Of a DNA stretch of 33,983 bases, positions 17,392 to 25,742 are shown in pieces. How positions within the stretch are numbered: the first letter of the stretch is position 1; the number at the start of each line of letters is the position of its first letter. The notes beneath the pieces were generated by a model. That model worked only from the letters and a program-made list of their open reading frames with translations. It was not told the DNA's origin and did not search any database. Made by a program: the position numbers and the translations under genes. This DNA comes from Vibrio ichthyoenteri ATCC 700023 (lineage in GTDB: Bacteria > Pseudomonadota > Gammaproteobacteria > Enterobacterales > Vibrionaceae), in the NCBI RefSeq assembly GCF_000222605.1, contig NZ_AFWF01000326.1, forward strand, positions 1 to 33,983, read 5' to 3'.

Positions 17392-18267
17392 TTAAGACTT
17401 AACTTCTAAACCTGCTAAGCGATGCCAGTAACCATTACATTGGCGATCTTCAATTTTAATTGGGTTTTCACCGTGTAAGTTGGCGCGGAATTTATCAACT
17501 TCATTCAGTGTATGTAAACCAAGTGGGCTTAAGCGCACCACATCAACCAAGCCTTGCATGCTCGATTGATCATTAATTAGGTTGTAGCAGTAACCTGATT
17601 GGGTTTGAATACCATTGAGGTTGAAGACTTCTTGCCCTTCTTGGCTATGCACTTGAATCCCGGTTGGGTATTTAATGCAGCAGGTTTCGCAATCATCTTT
17701 GGCTTTGTTTTCGGCACGCGCAGTAAAACAACGAGCAGAGTAGGCCAAAGGCAGGTAACCGTGGCTAAATACTTCCACTTCAAACTGGTTGCGAATGCCC
17801 AGTTGCTCACATTGAATCAGCACCTTTTCAAGCCAGTCACGCGATAGCTCTACCGGCATGCACCAACGGGTCATTCCCTGCTTTAAAAACAGATTCAGAG
17901 TATGTGCATTGTAGGTATTGACCGCTGGGCCAACCACAAATGGCACCTTGCTTTCATACGCGAGCTGAATACCCGAAACGTCATTGGCTTCAATGGCAAA
18001 ATCACCATTATCGATGTATTTCTTCATGATGCTGACTTCACTTGGTGCTTCAAGCAGCGCCATAGTTGATAGCACCACTTGCTTGCCTGAGCCTGCGATC
18101 TCTTTAGCAATATCAAACCAATGTGCTGGTTTCATTTCGCGACGTTTAGAGCAAACACTTTCACCAAGATAAATAATATCGGCTGAACTATGCTGTGCTT
18201 GTTGATAGAAATCTTCAACGTCTTGTTTTGGCCAAAAATAGAGTAGTGGACCGAGTGCGTATTTCAT
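17392..18267 (-). CDS. ubiV: UbiV, O2-independent ubiquinone biosynthesis protein (U32 family)
   Basis: UbiV (YhbV) works with UbiU and UbiT to hydroxylate ubiquinone precursors without oxygen. It carries a 4Fe-4S cluster. With the ATG at 18267 the cysteines fall at C39, C180, C193 and C197 (the last two in DDCETCC), the spacing known for UbiV. This agreement decides the start against an in-frame ATG at 18315 that would overlap ubiU. The N-terminus [21 protein letters not shown] is typical. The gene begins 19 bases after the ubiU stop in the same operon and ends before a strong terminator. Confidence 0.95.
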   Translation of the reverse strand: MKYALGPLLYFWPKQDVEDFYQQAQHSSADIIYLGESVCSKRREMKPAHWFDIAKEIAGSGKQVVLSTMALLEAPSEVSIMKKYIDNGDFAIEANDVSGIQLAYESKVPFVVGPAVNTYNAHTLNLFLKQGMTRWCMPVELSRDWLEKVLIQCEQLGIRNQFEVEVFSHGYLPLAYSARCFTARAENKAKDDCETCCIKYPTGIQVHSQEGQEVFNLNGIQTQSGYCYNLINDQSSMQGLVDVVRLSPLGLHTLNEVDKFRANLHGENPIKIEDRQCNGYWHRLAGLEVKS

Positions 18268-18286
18268 TAATTCTATTCCTATGCCG

Positions 18287-19300
18287 TTATTGCCATTTAC
18301 GGTGATAAGCACCAAGCGTGGTTTGCGTACCTTCAGAGACGTTCGCTAGCGCTGCATCCCAAGCCGCTTCAACACGGTAAGCTTCTGGGTTGGCAAGATA
18401 GCGATCAATCGCTGCGCGCCATGTACGAGTGACTTGTTCTACGTAAGCAGGGCTACGTTGGCGACCTTCAATTTTCACCGAAGCAACATTGGCGGCAAAT
18501 AATTCAGGCAGCATAGAAAGGGTGTTTAAGCTGGTTGGCTCTTCTAACGCATGGTAAATCTTCGATTCACCTTCAATATCAGCCGTAAAGCGGCCTTTGC
18601 ATAAGGTTGGGTAACCTGCATTTTCACCGGCGCTGTAACGGTCGATCAAAATGTTATTGAGGCGAGATTCTAAGCCTTGCTCAGTTTCTTGCCAGCGCAC
18701 GTACTTAGCTGGCGAGCAGGCGCCTACGGTATTTGGTGATTCACCTGTCATGTAAGATGACAGGTAACAACGACCTTCAGACATGATGCACAAGCTGCCA
18801 AAAGCAAACACTTCCAGCTCTACATCGCTGGTGATGTTGCGTGACAGTTGTTTTACTTGATGGATCGACAATACTCGTGGCAGTACCACACGTTTCACGT
18901 TGAAGTTGTTCTTATAGAAATCGATCGCAGCAATGTTAGTTGCCGATGCTTGCACTGAAAGGTGCAATTCCAAATCTGGGTATTTACGTGCTGCGTATTC
19001 CAGTACCGCAATATCAGCGACGATAAGGGCATCGACACCCACATCAGCGGCGCGATCAACGGCATTAGTCCAGCGCTCAAAGCCATCAGGGTGAGCGAAG
19101 GTATTTAACGCGACATGAATTTTTTTGTTGTGATCGTGCACATATTGCACCGCTTTATCGAGCTTTTTGCCGTTAAAGTTTAGCCCTGCGAAATGGCGGG
19201 CATTGGTGTCATCTTTAAAGCCGATGTAAACCGCGTCGGCACCACAGTCGATGGCGGTTTTTAGGGCAGGTAGATTACCTGCAGGGCATAGGAGTTCCAT
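18287..19300 (-). CDS. ubiU: UbiU, O2-independent ubiquinone biosynthesis protein (U32 family)
   Basis: UbiU (YhbU) forms a heterodimer with UbiV. Its four cluster ligands are present as C171-x6-C178-x16-C195-x38-C234, the family spacing. The start [27 protein letters not shown] is characteristic of peptidase U32 proteins, although UbiU is not thought to act as a protease. Length is 337 residues against 331 in E. coli. The promoter has an FNR-like site, in keeping with anaerobic expression. The upstream neighbour on the same strand is a GGDEF-EAL gene 143 bases away without an obvious terminator, so some read-through is possible. Confidence 0.95.
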   Translation of the reverse strand: MELLCPAGNLPALKTAIDCGADAVYIGFKDDTNARHFAGLNFNGKKLDKAVQYVHDHNKKIHVALNTFAHPDGFERWTNAVDRAADVGVDALIVADIAVLEYAARKYPDLELHLSVQASATNIAAIDFYKNNFNVKRVVLPRVLSIHQVKQLSRNITSDVELEVFAFGSLCIMSEGRCYLSSYMTGESPNTVGACSPAKYVRWQETEQGLESRLNNILIDRYSAGENAGYPTLCKGRFTADIEGESKIYHALEEPTSLNTLSMLPELFAANVASVKIEGRQRSPAYVEQVTRTWRAAIDRYLANPEAYRVEAAWDAALANVSEGTQTTLGAYHRKWQ

Positions 19301-19336
19301 TGCTCAGCTAAACCTATTACTTTCAATATTGCCAGC

Positions 19337-19378
19337 ATTTTATGAAGAATTATGAACGGCAATTTTGATGTAAGGCAG
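19337..19378 (-). promoter_or_regulatory. FNR-like promoter of ubiUV
   Basis: Read on the minus strand, CTGCCTTACATCAA (19378-19365) matches TTGAT-N4-ATCAA at seven of ten positions, with a perfect right half. TAAAAT (19342-19337) is a plausible -10 element and places the start at about 19330. The site centre is then exactly -41.5. Confidence 0.5.
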
Positions 19379-19443
19379 GTTTGAGTGAGTTAACCGACAA
19401 TTACCTCTTTTGGATAATCATTTTGGTTGTTTATCTCGGTGAA

Positions 19444-21486
19444 TTAGCTTTTGTGACGGCGGTTTTGCATAAATAATTCTTCCACATCTTGCTTTGGCTG
19501 TGGACGATAGAAATGGAAGCCTTGAATCGAGTTACAGTTGAGGTTTGACAGTAAGGTGGCTTGTTGCTGGGTTTCAACCCCTTCAGCAACCACAGTCAAA
19601 TTGAGTGATTTGCCTAAATTGATGATATTTTCGATTACCGTAACCTGTTTCGGTAAGGTATCAATCTCAGTGATGAACGCACGGTCGATTTTTAGCTCAT
19701 CAAGTGGGAAGCGAGCGAGGTAGGCGAGTGAAGAATAGCCAGTACCAAAGTCATCAATTGATAGGGCAAAGCCGAGTTTTTTGATCGCATTGAGCATTTG
19801 CAAAGTGTGTTCACTGTCACTCATCACCGCGCTTTCGGTCAACTCAAACGTAATACAGCTTGGATCAAGCTCGGTGGAACGCAATAATTTTTCCATGTAA
19901 TCGATCAGTTTCGGGTTACCAAACTGCTCTGGAGAAAGATTGATTGCAACGCGTCCGGGCAATATGCCCTGCATCTTCCAGCGTTTGACTGTGGCAAAAA
20001 CTTCACGCATCACCACTCGGCCCAAATGTTCAATGAGGCCAGCTCGTTCGGCAACAGGAATAAAGGCACCGGGGCTAATGTAACCTTCCACCGGGTGTTT
20101 CCAGCGCACCAAGGCTTCAGCACCGTTGATGCTAAAATCACGCGCGTTAACTTTGGGTTGGTACCACACTTCAAGGCCGTTTTGTTGCAGCGCTTTTTGC
20201 AGTTCGATTTCCAGCCATAAACGCATGCGTGCTTCTTTGTTCATCTGATCGTTAAATTTGATCAGGCGATTGCGACCGCGTTCCTTAGCTTCGTACATTG
20301 CGGTGTCAGCATTTTGCAGCAAAATGCGTGCATCGTTGCCATCTCCTGGATAGACCACACTGCCAATGGAGCAAGCAAGGCGTTTGCTAAAGTGCTGTAA
20401 ATCAAATGGCTGGTTGATAAGAGAGATGATTCGATCAGAAAGAGATTCAACCGCGCGATTGTTGTCTGGATTCGGCAAGATTAGACCAAACTCATCGCCG
20501 CCTAGATGACCAAGTACCGCTTGCTGAGGCAGTAAACGTTTTAGTCTGCAGGAGACTTCTTTGATTACTTTGTCGCCAATGTGGTGGCCTAAAGAGTCAT
20601 TGATGTTTTTAAAGTTATCGATGTCGAGGTAGAGCATGATCAACGGTGTTTCGTTTTTGATCAGTTGCTCAAGGCGTTTGGTAAATCCGAAGCGATTATA
20701 TAACCCAGTCAAAGAATCAAGATGCGCGTCGCAGTGGATGCTAGCATCACTGATTTTTTTTGGTGCTTGCTCAGCATCTTGAATTAATACCAGCTGGGAT
20801 TCTTCGCCCATGATCATGGCATGAGCTGCTTGCAGCTGAACTTTACGCTCCAAACCGCAACGAGGGCCCGTTAGACAGATGATTGGCGAGTCATGCAGCA
20901 GCATTCCTAGCCTATTGTTGAAAACACTCTTGCTGTTCTCATCAATAAACAGTCGTGACAGGTCTTCACCTAATAAATCACTGCTCGACTCAAAACCAAG
21001 TAAACGCACGGCGGCAGGGTTGGCTGAGAGGATGCAGTCATTTTCAACCAATAGTAACCCTTCAGGTAACAGCTGGCTCAGTGCCGCGAACTTATTTTCT
21101 GACTCTTCGAGAGAGTGAATTAAGATGCTTTTTTCTGAGGTATCAATGGCATGAAGAACGACATATTGCACTTTGTTGTCGAACATAATAGGAGAAATGG
21201 CGCACAACAGGCTGGTTTCGAGATCAACGTCGTTGAGTGTGATTTCAGTTTCACTTGATTCGCCCAGTAAAGCACTTTGGTAGTACGGTTTGAGTTGCTG
21301 ATAAAACTGCTCACCCAAAATTTCACGATCACTTCGCCCGACAAGCTCTTCTTGTGATAGACCCGAAATTTCGCAATAGCGTTCGTTAACCATCACATAG
21401 TTATGTTGATCGTCTAAGATGGCCGAGAAAAAGGGACTCTTAGCCGTAATTTGTGTAAACCAATGCTGAAACTGTTGCGATGGCAT
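19444..21486 (-). CDS. rocS: PAS-GGDEF-EAL cyclic-di-GMP protein, RocS-like
   Basis: The 680-residue protein has two PAS-like sensor segments (about 5-115, with ILDDQHNYVMVNERYCEISG, and about 130-230), a GGDEF domain with an intact GGDEF at about residue 328, and an EAL domain with EALVRW at about 456, INLSPEQF, DDFGTGYSS and EGVET. Both active sites look complete, so it could make and degrade c-di-GMP. No RxxD inhibitory site is visible before GGDEF. No membrane segment is apparent. The name rests on size, layout and my recollection that rocS (VC0653) lies beside the U32-family genes in V. cholerae; it is an inference. It separates ubiUV from ubiT, which are adjacent in E. coli. Confidence 0.8.
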   Translation of the reverse strand: MPSQQFQHWFTQITAKSPFFSAILDDQHNYVMVNERYCEISGLSQEELVGRSDREILGEQFYQQLKPYYQSALLGESSETEITLNDVDLETSLLCAISPIMFDNKVQYVVLHAIDTSEKSILIHSLEESENKFAALSQLLPEGLLLVENDCILSANPAAVRLLGFESSSDLLGEDLSRLFIDENSKSVFNNRLGMLLHDSPIICLTGPRCGLERKVQLQAAHAMIMGEESQLVLIQDAEQAPKKISDASIHCDAHLDSLTGLYNRFGFTKRLEQLIKNETPLIMLYLDIDNFKNINDSLGHHIGDKVIKEVSCRLKRLLPQQAVLGHLGGDEFGLILPNPDNNRAVESLSDRIISLINQPFDLQHFSKRLACSIGSVVYPGDGNDARILLQNADTAMYEAKERGRNRLIKFNDQMNKEARMRLWLEIELQKALQQNGLEVWYQPKVNARDFSINGAEALVRWKHPVEGYISPGAFIPVAERAGLIEHLGRVVMREVFATVKRWKMQGILPGRVAINLSPEQFGNPKLIDYMEKLLRSTELDPSCITFELTESAVMSDSEHTLQMLNAIKKLGFALSIDDFGTGYSSLAYLARFPLDELKIDRAFITEIDTLPKQVTVIENIINLGKSLNLTVVAEGVETQQQATLLSNLNCNSIQGFHFYRPQPKQDVEELFMQNRRHKS

Positions 21487-21604
21487 TCGGGGGGTACCAA
21501 GTCTCCAAAGAGAGTGAATAAGTGCTCATATGGGGGTGAGCTGAATGCGCTACTATAACTACCTTATCCAAGAGATTAAAGAGTTGTAACCATTCCGTCA
21601 TTTT

Positions 21605-21646
21605 TTGATACACAACAGGTAACGAAAGCAATCTATCTATTATCAT
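21605..21646 (+). promoter_or_regulatory. FNR-like promoter of ubiT
   Basis: TTGATACACAACAG (21605-21618) matches TTGAT-N4-ATCAA at eight of ten positions. TATCAT (21641-21646) is a good -10 element and gives a start at about 21653. The site centre is at -41.5, the same geometry as at ubiUV. Confidence 0.5.
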
Positions 21647-21681
21647 CCGTGTATCTATCTACAAAGTAACGGATAACCCGC

Positions 21682-22209
21682 GTGATTAACAAGATTCGCA
21701 CTCAATTAGTTCAAAATGCAGCATCAATTTTGCGATCTCCAGTCCACTTATTACCTCAATCTGTTCAAAAAAAAGCCTTGTTAGATGGCTTGAAAATGGT
21801 ATTCAAAGAAGCATTGGAAGATGGTGATTTTGAATTCCTTGAAGGCAAGTGGTTGAAAGTAGAAGTTAAAGATATGCGCCTACATTGGTATATCAGCTAT
21901 GAAGACGAAAAGTTAATTGTTGCTGAAAACCCGCTGCAGGAAGATGTTTCGTTCTCCGGCAATCTTAATGACCTTATTTTGATTGCGGGTCGTAAAGAAG
22001 ATCCAGATACATTGTTCTTCCAGCGTCGTTTATCGATTGAAGGCGATACCGAGTTAGGTTTAGAAGTGAAAAACTTGATGGACAGTGTCGATCTTGAGCT
22101 TTTGCCAAAACCGTTACAGATTTTACTTAATCAGTTAGCTGATTTTGTGCATAAAGGCGTACAATCGCCAGCAGTACAAAATGAGGTAGCGAATGCTTAT
22201 ACGAACTGA
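21682..22209 (+). CDS. ubiT: UbiT, SCP2-domain ubiquinone biosynthesis accessory factor
   Basis: UbiT (YhbT) is a 175-residue protein with an SCP2 lipid-binding domain (about 40-150). It is believed to bind isoprenoid quinone precursors for UbiU and UbiV. The sequence MINKIRTQLVQNAASILRSP followed by KALLDGLKMVFKEALEDGDFEFLEGKWLKVEV is typical. The start is GTG. It overlaps the next gene (GNAT) by 17 bases, the conserved yhbT-yhbS arrangement. An FNR-like site lies upstream. In E. coli it is directly divergent from ubiUV; here a 2-kb c-di-GMP gene sits between them. Confidence 0.92.
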   Translation: MINKIRTQLVQNAASILRSPVHLLPQSVQKKALLDGLKMVFKEALEDGDFEFLEGKWLKVEVKDMRLHWYISYEDEKLIVAENPLQEDVSFSGNLNDLILIAGRKEDPDTLFFQRRLSIEGDTELGLEVKNLMDSVDLELLPKPLQILLNQLADFVHKGVQSPAVQNEVANAYTN

Positions 22210-22696
22210 AGCGCCAGCGGATATTCTGGCCATTGACCGCCTGCTTAAAACCACCTTTGAGACAGAAGCGGAAGCAAACTTAGTCATGACACTAAGAGAA
22301 AACAGTAAGCTGACGCTTTCACTTGTTGCGTGTAATGACGAAGGAGAAGTCGTCGGACACGCCATGTTTACTCCGGTTACATTACAAGGTGAAGATTTTA
22401 ACTGGCAAGGATTAGCGCCAGTGGCTGTGCGCGAAGATTATCGCAAGCAAGGTATCGCGGCGACCATGATTCGTGAAGGTATTGAGTCATTATATGAGTT
22501 TGGTTATCCAGCTTGTGTGGTACTTGGCGATCCAAACTACTATCAACGCTTTGGTTTTGAAGCCGCTGAAAAACATCAAATGCATTGTCAGTGGGATGTG
22601 CCAGAAGGCGTATTTCAAGTTCTTGCGATTGCCGATGGTGAATTCGCCGATCGCAGTGGTTTGATTGAATATAGCGAAGAGTTTGCCCAATTTTAA
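22193..22696 (+). CDS. yhbS: GNAT-family N-acetyltransferase, YhbS-like
   Basis: A 167-residue acetyltransferase of the GNAT fold. The acetyl-CoA site is in PVAVREDYRKQGIAATMIREGIE (about 80-102), followed by the terminal-fold segment CVVLGDPNYYQRFGFEAAE, typical of YhbS. The substrate is not known. It starts inside the last 17 bases of ubiT and must be translated from the same message. An intrinsic terminator follows 17 bases after its stop. Confidence 0.9.
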   Translation: MLIRTEAPADILAIDRLLKTTFETEAEANLVMTLRENSKLTLSLVACNDEGEVVGHAMFTPVTLQGEDFNWQGLAPVAVREDYRKQGIAATMIREGIESLYEFGYPACVVLGDPNYYQRFGFEAAEKHQMHCQWDVPEGVFQVLAIADGEFADRSGLIEYSEEFAQF

Positions 22697-22712
22697 CTGG
22701 GACTCGGATGCG

Positions 22713-22740
22713 AAAAAAAGGGGCGGTCGCCCCTTTTTTG
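22713..22740 (+). terminator. ubiT-yhbS terminator
   Basis: GGGGCG (22720-22725) pairs with CGCCCC (22728-22733), extended by an A-run and T-run. Because A and T runs flank both sides it could act on either strand, but only the plus strand has a gene ending here. Confidence 0.88.
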
Positions 22741-22793
22741 TTGCCCGTTGATCTGTGTTAATATGACGCCACGAAATTTTGAGAACTCTATTC

Positions 22794-23189
22794 ATGCAAA
22801 CTGATCATGTTGCTTACCTAACACAGATGGGCGTAGATTGTTATCAGCTTAACCATCCTGAGCGTCTGGCGGGATATCAAGCCCCAGCACTGGCGCTACC
22901 GGCAGAGTGTAAACTGTTGTTGGTTTCGTCTGTGTGCCCAAGTGGTGAGCTAGCGCTGCTGTTTGAGCGGGTATTAAAAAGCATCAATATTTCTTTAGAC
23001 CAAGCGCGTCATATCTATCCAGAACAGGCGCTTCAGTTGGCTGGGCAATCCATGGAATGGGTCTGGTTTGCAGGCTGCGAACGTACAGAACAACTTGGTG
23101 CGAAAGCACTCACAACGCCATTACTTAGCGATATTGATGGTAATAATCAACAGCGTAAAGCGCTGTGGCAACAGATCTGTTCATACTAG
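22794..23189 (+). CDS. holD: DNA polymerase III subunit psi
   Basis: Psi (HolD) bridges the clamp loader and subunit chi, which binds SSB. The 131 residues include the segments YLTQMGVDCYQLNHPERL, KLLLVSSVCPSGELALLFERVLKSI and MEWVWFAGC typical of psi; E. coli HolD has 137. I chose the ATG at 22794 over an in-frame TTG at 22779. It lies eight bases before rimI, the holD-rimI pair conserved in gamma-proteobacteria. The family diverges fast, so recognition leans partly on this neighbour. Confidence 0.88.
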   Translation: MQTDHVAYLTQMGVDCYQLNHPERLAGYQAPALALPAECKLLLVSSVCPSGELALLFERVLKSINISLDQARHIYPEQALQLAGQSMEWVWFAGCERTEQLGAKALTTPLLSDIDGNNQQRKALWQQICSY

Positions 23190-23197
23190 CGAGCCTT

Positions 23198-23647
23198 ATG
23201 ACACTACAATTTTATCCTCTTGCTTTAGAGCACCTCGATCAAGTGTGGGCTATCGAGCAAACTGCCCATAGTCATCCTTGGGCTGAATCTATGATTCGCG
23301 AGTTAAATAGTCGTGGTGCTAGTCATCATGTCTTGCTCGTGAACCAAAAAGTCGTCGGCTACTTTTACGCGCAAAACATCGTCGGTGAAGTCACCTTACT
23401 CAACATTGCGGTTGATCCTGCCGAGCAAGGCAAGGGTTATGGGAAGGCATTGACTGAGCACTTCCTAGATGTGTGTGAGCAAGCTAAAGCAGAAAGTGCG
23501 TGGCTTGAAGTACGTGAGAGTAATCAGCGTGCATTTGCCCTGTATGAAGCGGTTGGTTTTAATGAACTTGATCGCCGCCGAAATTACTACCCAACCGACA
23601 AGGGTAAAGAAGACGCAATTATTATGAGCTACTTATTTCTCTTTTAA
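23198..23647 (+). CDS. rimI: Ribosomal protein S18-alanine N-acetyltransferase
   Basis: RimI acetylates the N-terminal alanine of ribosomal protein S18. The 149 residues (E. coli 148) show the GNAT site LLNIAVDPAEQGKGYGKALTEHFL and the RimI signature WLEVRESNQRAFALYEAVGFNELDRRRNYYP. The frame extends upstream to a GTG at 23165 inside holD, but the ATG at 23198, preceded by a GCGAG, gives the family length. The gene follows holD closely and is probably translated from the same message. Confidence 0.94.
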   Translation: MTLQFYPLALEHLDQVWAIEQTAHSHPWAESMIRELNSRGASHHVLLVNQKVVGYFYAQNIVGEVTLLNIAVDPAEQGKGYGKALTEHFLDVCEQAKAESAWLEVRESNQRAFALYEAVGFNELDRRRNYYPTDKGKEDAIIMSYLFLF

Positions 23648-23757
23648 TTACGCACGATCGCTAGATGTGAACTAGCGTACTACTACCGCGCATCTTGTGG
23701 TTGCTTGAGTCTAAAAGCAATATAAGCGAGAATAGCGCGCAAAATTGAATCGAATCG

Positions 23758-23780
23758 GTTTGTTTAACGTTTAAACAAGC
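23758..23780 (+). repeat. Perfect inverted repeat before prfC
   Basis: TTGTTTAA (23760-23767) and TTAAACAA (23771-23778) are separated by CGT; a wobble and a G-C pair extend the stem in RNA. It ends 28 bases before the prfC ATG. Another small hairpin (CGCTAG 23659-23664, CTAGCG 23672-23677) lies just after rimI without a T-run. Function is unknown. Confidence 0.6.
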
Positions 23781-23807
23781 ATCCAGACAGAAAAGAAGAC
23801 CAGTTTC

Positions 23808-25397
23808 ATGTCAAATACACCATTTATTGGCGAAGTTTCTAAACGTAGAACGTTCGCTATTATCTCGCACCCGGATGCGGGTAAAACCACTATTACAGAA
23901 AAAGTTCTGTTGTTCGGAAACGCAATCCAAAAAGCGGGTACAGTGAAAGGTCGTGGCTCTAACCAGCATGCGAAATCTGACTGGATGGAGATGGAAAAAG
24001 AACGTGGTATCTCGGTAACAACGTCTGTGATGCAGTTCCCGTACAATGATTGCCTTGTTAACCTACTTGATACCCCAGGACACGAAGACTTCTCGGAAGA
24101 TACTTATCGTACACTGACGGCGGTTGACTCGTGCCTAATGGTTATCGATGCGGCGAAAGGTGTCGAAGATCGTACTCGTAAACTGATGGAAGTTACCCGT
24201 CTGCGTGATACGCCAATCGTGACTTTCATGAACAAACTTGACCGTGATGTTCGTGAACCAATGGAAGTGTTGGACGAAGTTGAAAACGAATTGGGCATGA
24301 TGTGTGCGCCTATTACTTGGCCTATCGGCTGCGGTAAAGAGTTTAAAGGTGTTTACCACATCCACCGTGATGAAACGATTCTATACGAATCAGGTCATGG
24401 TCATGAAATCCAAGAAGTGCGTATCATCAAAGGTTTGGATAACCCTGAGCTTGATGAGCAAGTTGGCGCTGATCTGGCGGCAAGCGTGCGTGAAGAGCTT
24501 GAACTTGTAATGGGTGCATGCCCTGAGTTTGACTTAGAATCTTTCCTTGTTGGTGAGCTAACGCCAGTTTACTTTGGTACCGCACTGGGTAACTTTGGTG
24601 TTGACCACATGCTAGATGGCTTAACTGAGTGGGCGCCAATGCCAAAAACTCGTCAAGCCGTTGAGCGTGATGTTGAAGCGACAGAAGAAAAATTCTCTGG
24701 TTTCGTATTCAAAATTCAAGCGAACATGGACCCAAAACACCGCGACCGTATTGCTTTCATGCGTATCGTATCGGGTACTTACACCCAAGGCATGAAAATG
24801 AACCATGTACGTCTAGGTAAACAAATCAGTATTTCTGATGCGGTTACCTTTATGGCGGGCGACCGTTCACGTGCAGAAAATGCGTTTGCTGGCGATATCA
24901 TTGGTCTACACAACCACGGTACGATTCAAATTGGTGATACTTTCACACAAGGTGAAGCATTGAAGTTCTCAGGTATCCCTAACTTCGCACCAGAATTGTT
25001 CCGTCGTATTCGCCTACGCGATCCACTGAAGCAAAAGCAGCTACTGAAAGGTCTTGTTCAGCTTTCAGAAGAGGGCGCAGTACAGGTATTCCGTCCAGTG
25101 CAAAACAACGATCTTATCGTTGGCGCGGTCGGTGTGCTGCAGTTTGACGTGGTTGTGGCTCGTCTGAAGTCAGAATACAACGTAGAAGCGATTTACGAAG
25201 GCGTAAACGTGGCAACTGCTCGTTGGGTTGACTGTACTGATGGTAAGAAGATGGACGACTTCCAACGTAAGAACCAAGCTAACCTAGCACTTGATGGCGG
25301 TGATAACCTGACCTACATCGCGCCAACTATGGTGAACTTGAATCTAGCGCAAGAGCGTTTCCCTGATGTGGTGTTCCGCGCCACTCGCGAACACTAA
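23808..25397 (+). CDS. prfC: Peptide chain release factor 3
   Basis: RF3 is a GTPase that removes RF1 and RF2 from the ribosome after peptide release. The 529 residues match E. coli. The G-domain motifs are [10 protein letters not shown] (P-loop), [16 protein letters not shown] (switch II) and NKLDR; domains 2 and 3 follow. The start [23 protein letters not shown] is characteristic. It follows the holD-rimI pair after 160 bases that hold two hairpins and ends before a strong terminator. Confidence 0.98.
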   Translation: MSNTPFIGEVSKRRTFAIISHPDAGKTTITEKVLLFGNAIQKAGTVKGRGSNQHAKSDWMEMEKERGISVTTSVMQFPYNDCLVNLLDTPGHEDFSEDTYRTLTAVDSCLMVIDAAKGVEDRTRKLMEVTRLRDTPIVTFMNKLDRDVREPMEVLDEVENELGMMCAPITWPIGCGKEFKGVYHIHRDETILYESGHGHEIQEVRIIKGLDNPELDEQVGADLAASVREELELVMGACPEFDLESFLVGELTPVYFGTALGNFGVDHMLDGLTEWAPMPKTRQAVERDVEATEEKFSGFVFKIQANMDPKHRDRIAFMRIVSGTYTQGMKMNHVRLGKQISISDAVTFMAGDRSRAENAFAGDIIGLHNHGTIQIGDTFTQGEALKFSGIPNFAPELFRRIRLRDPLKQKQLLKGLVQLSEEGAVQVFRPVQNNDLIVGAVGVLQFDVVVARLKSEYNVEAIYEGVNVATARWVDCTDGKKMDDFQRKNQANLALDGGDNLTYIAPTMVNLNLAQERFPDVVFRATREH

Positions 25398-25468
25398 TAT
25401 TCTGCGTATTTGGTGTGAATGGACTTGTCGCCTTGCTCTGACACCAACGACTTTGAATATTGATGAAT

Positions 25469-25500
25469 AAAAAATACCGCCCTTGAGGCGGTATTTTTAT
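25469..25500 (+). terminator. prfC intrinsic terminator
   Basis: AAAATACCGCC (25471-25481) pairs with GGCGGTATTTT (25487-25497) around CTTGA. It could also act on the minus strand, where an A-run becomes a T-run. Confidence 0.9.
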
Positions 25501-25576
25501 ATCTAGAGTTGCGAGCGTATTGCTCTGCAATACTTTGAGAGTCGCTTGACGCAAGATAGATAAATTTCATACTGAA

Positions 25577-25653
25577 CTCGCTTCTCGCTTCTCGCTTCTC
25601 GCTTCTCGCTTCTCGCTTCTCGCTTCTCGCTTCTCGCTTCTCGCTTCTCGTTT
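25577..25653. repeat. Heptanucleotide tandem repeat (CTCGCTT)n
   Basis: Ten perfect head-to-tail copies of CTCGCTT run from 25577 to 25646, followed by one variant copy CTCGTTT (25647-25653). The array lies in the convergent spacer between prfC and srmB, upstream of neither. It opens a long reading frame on the minus strand with a repeating S-E-K-R-E-A-R peptide that overlaps the srmB terminator. I do not regard that frame as a gene. Confidence 0.95.
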
Positions 25654-25659
25654 CTCCAA

Positions 25660-25690
25660 ACAAAAAGGCCGATGTTTTCACATCAGCCTC
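25660..25690 (-). terminator. srmB intrinsic terminator
   Basis: On the minus strand GGCTGATG (25688-25681) pairs with CATCGGCC (25674-25667) with one wobble, followed by TTTTTGTTT. It lies about 55 bases beyond the srmB stop and next to the heptamer array. Confidence 0.8.
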
Positions 25691-25742
25691 TCTATAGTCT
25701 CAAAGCGAAGCGCTCTCAATTCTTAAAGCGCAGCGTCCTTAA

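Noticed and set aside
23648-23760. tRNA or terminator after rimI (CGCTAG/CTAGCG hairpin)
   Set aside because: The hairpin lacks a T-run and there is no cloverleaf or CCA-type end.
25577-25653. CRISPR array
   Set aside because: The repeats are seven bases long and directly adjacent, with no spacers or cas genes.
25394-25681. Minus-strand frame encoding a repeated S-E-K-R-E-A-R peptide
   Set aside because: It is produced by the heptamer array, whose length is not a multiple of stop-containing frames, and it overlaps two terminators. It has no ribosome binding site or homology that I recognise.
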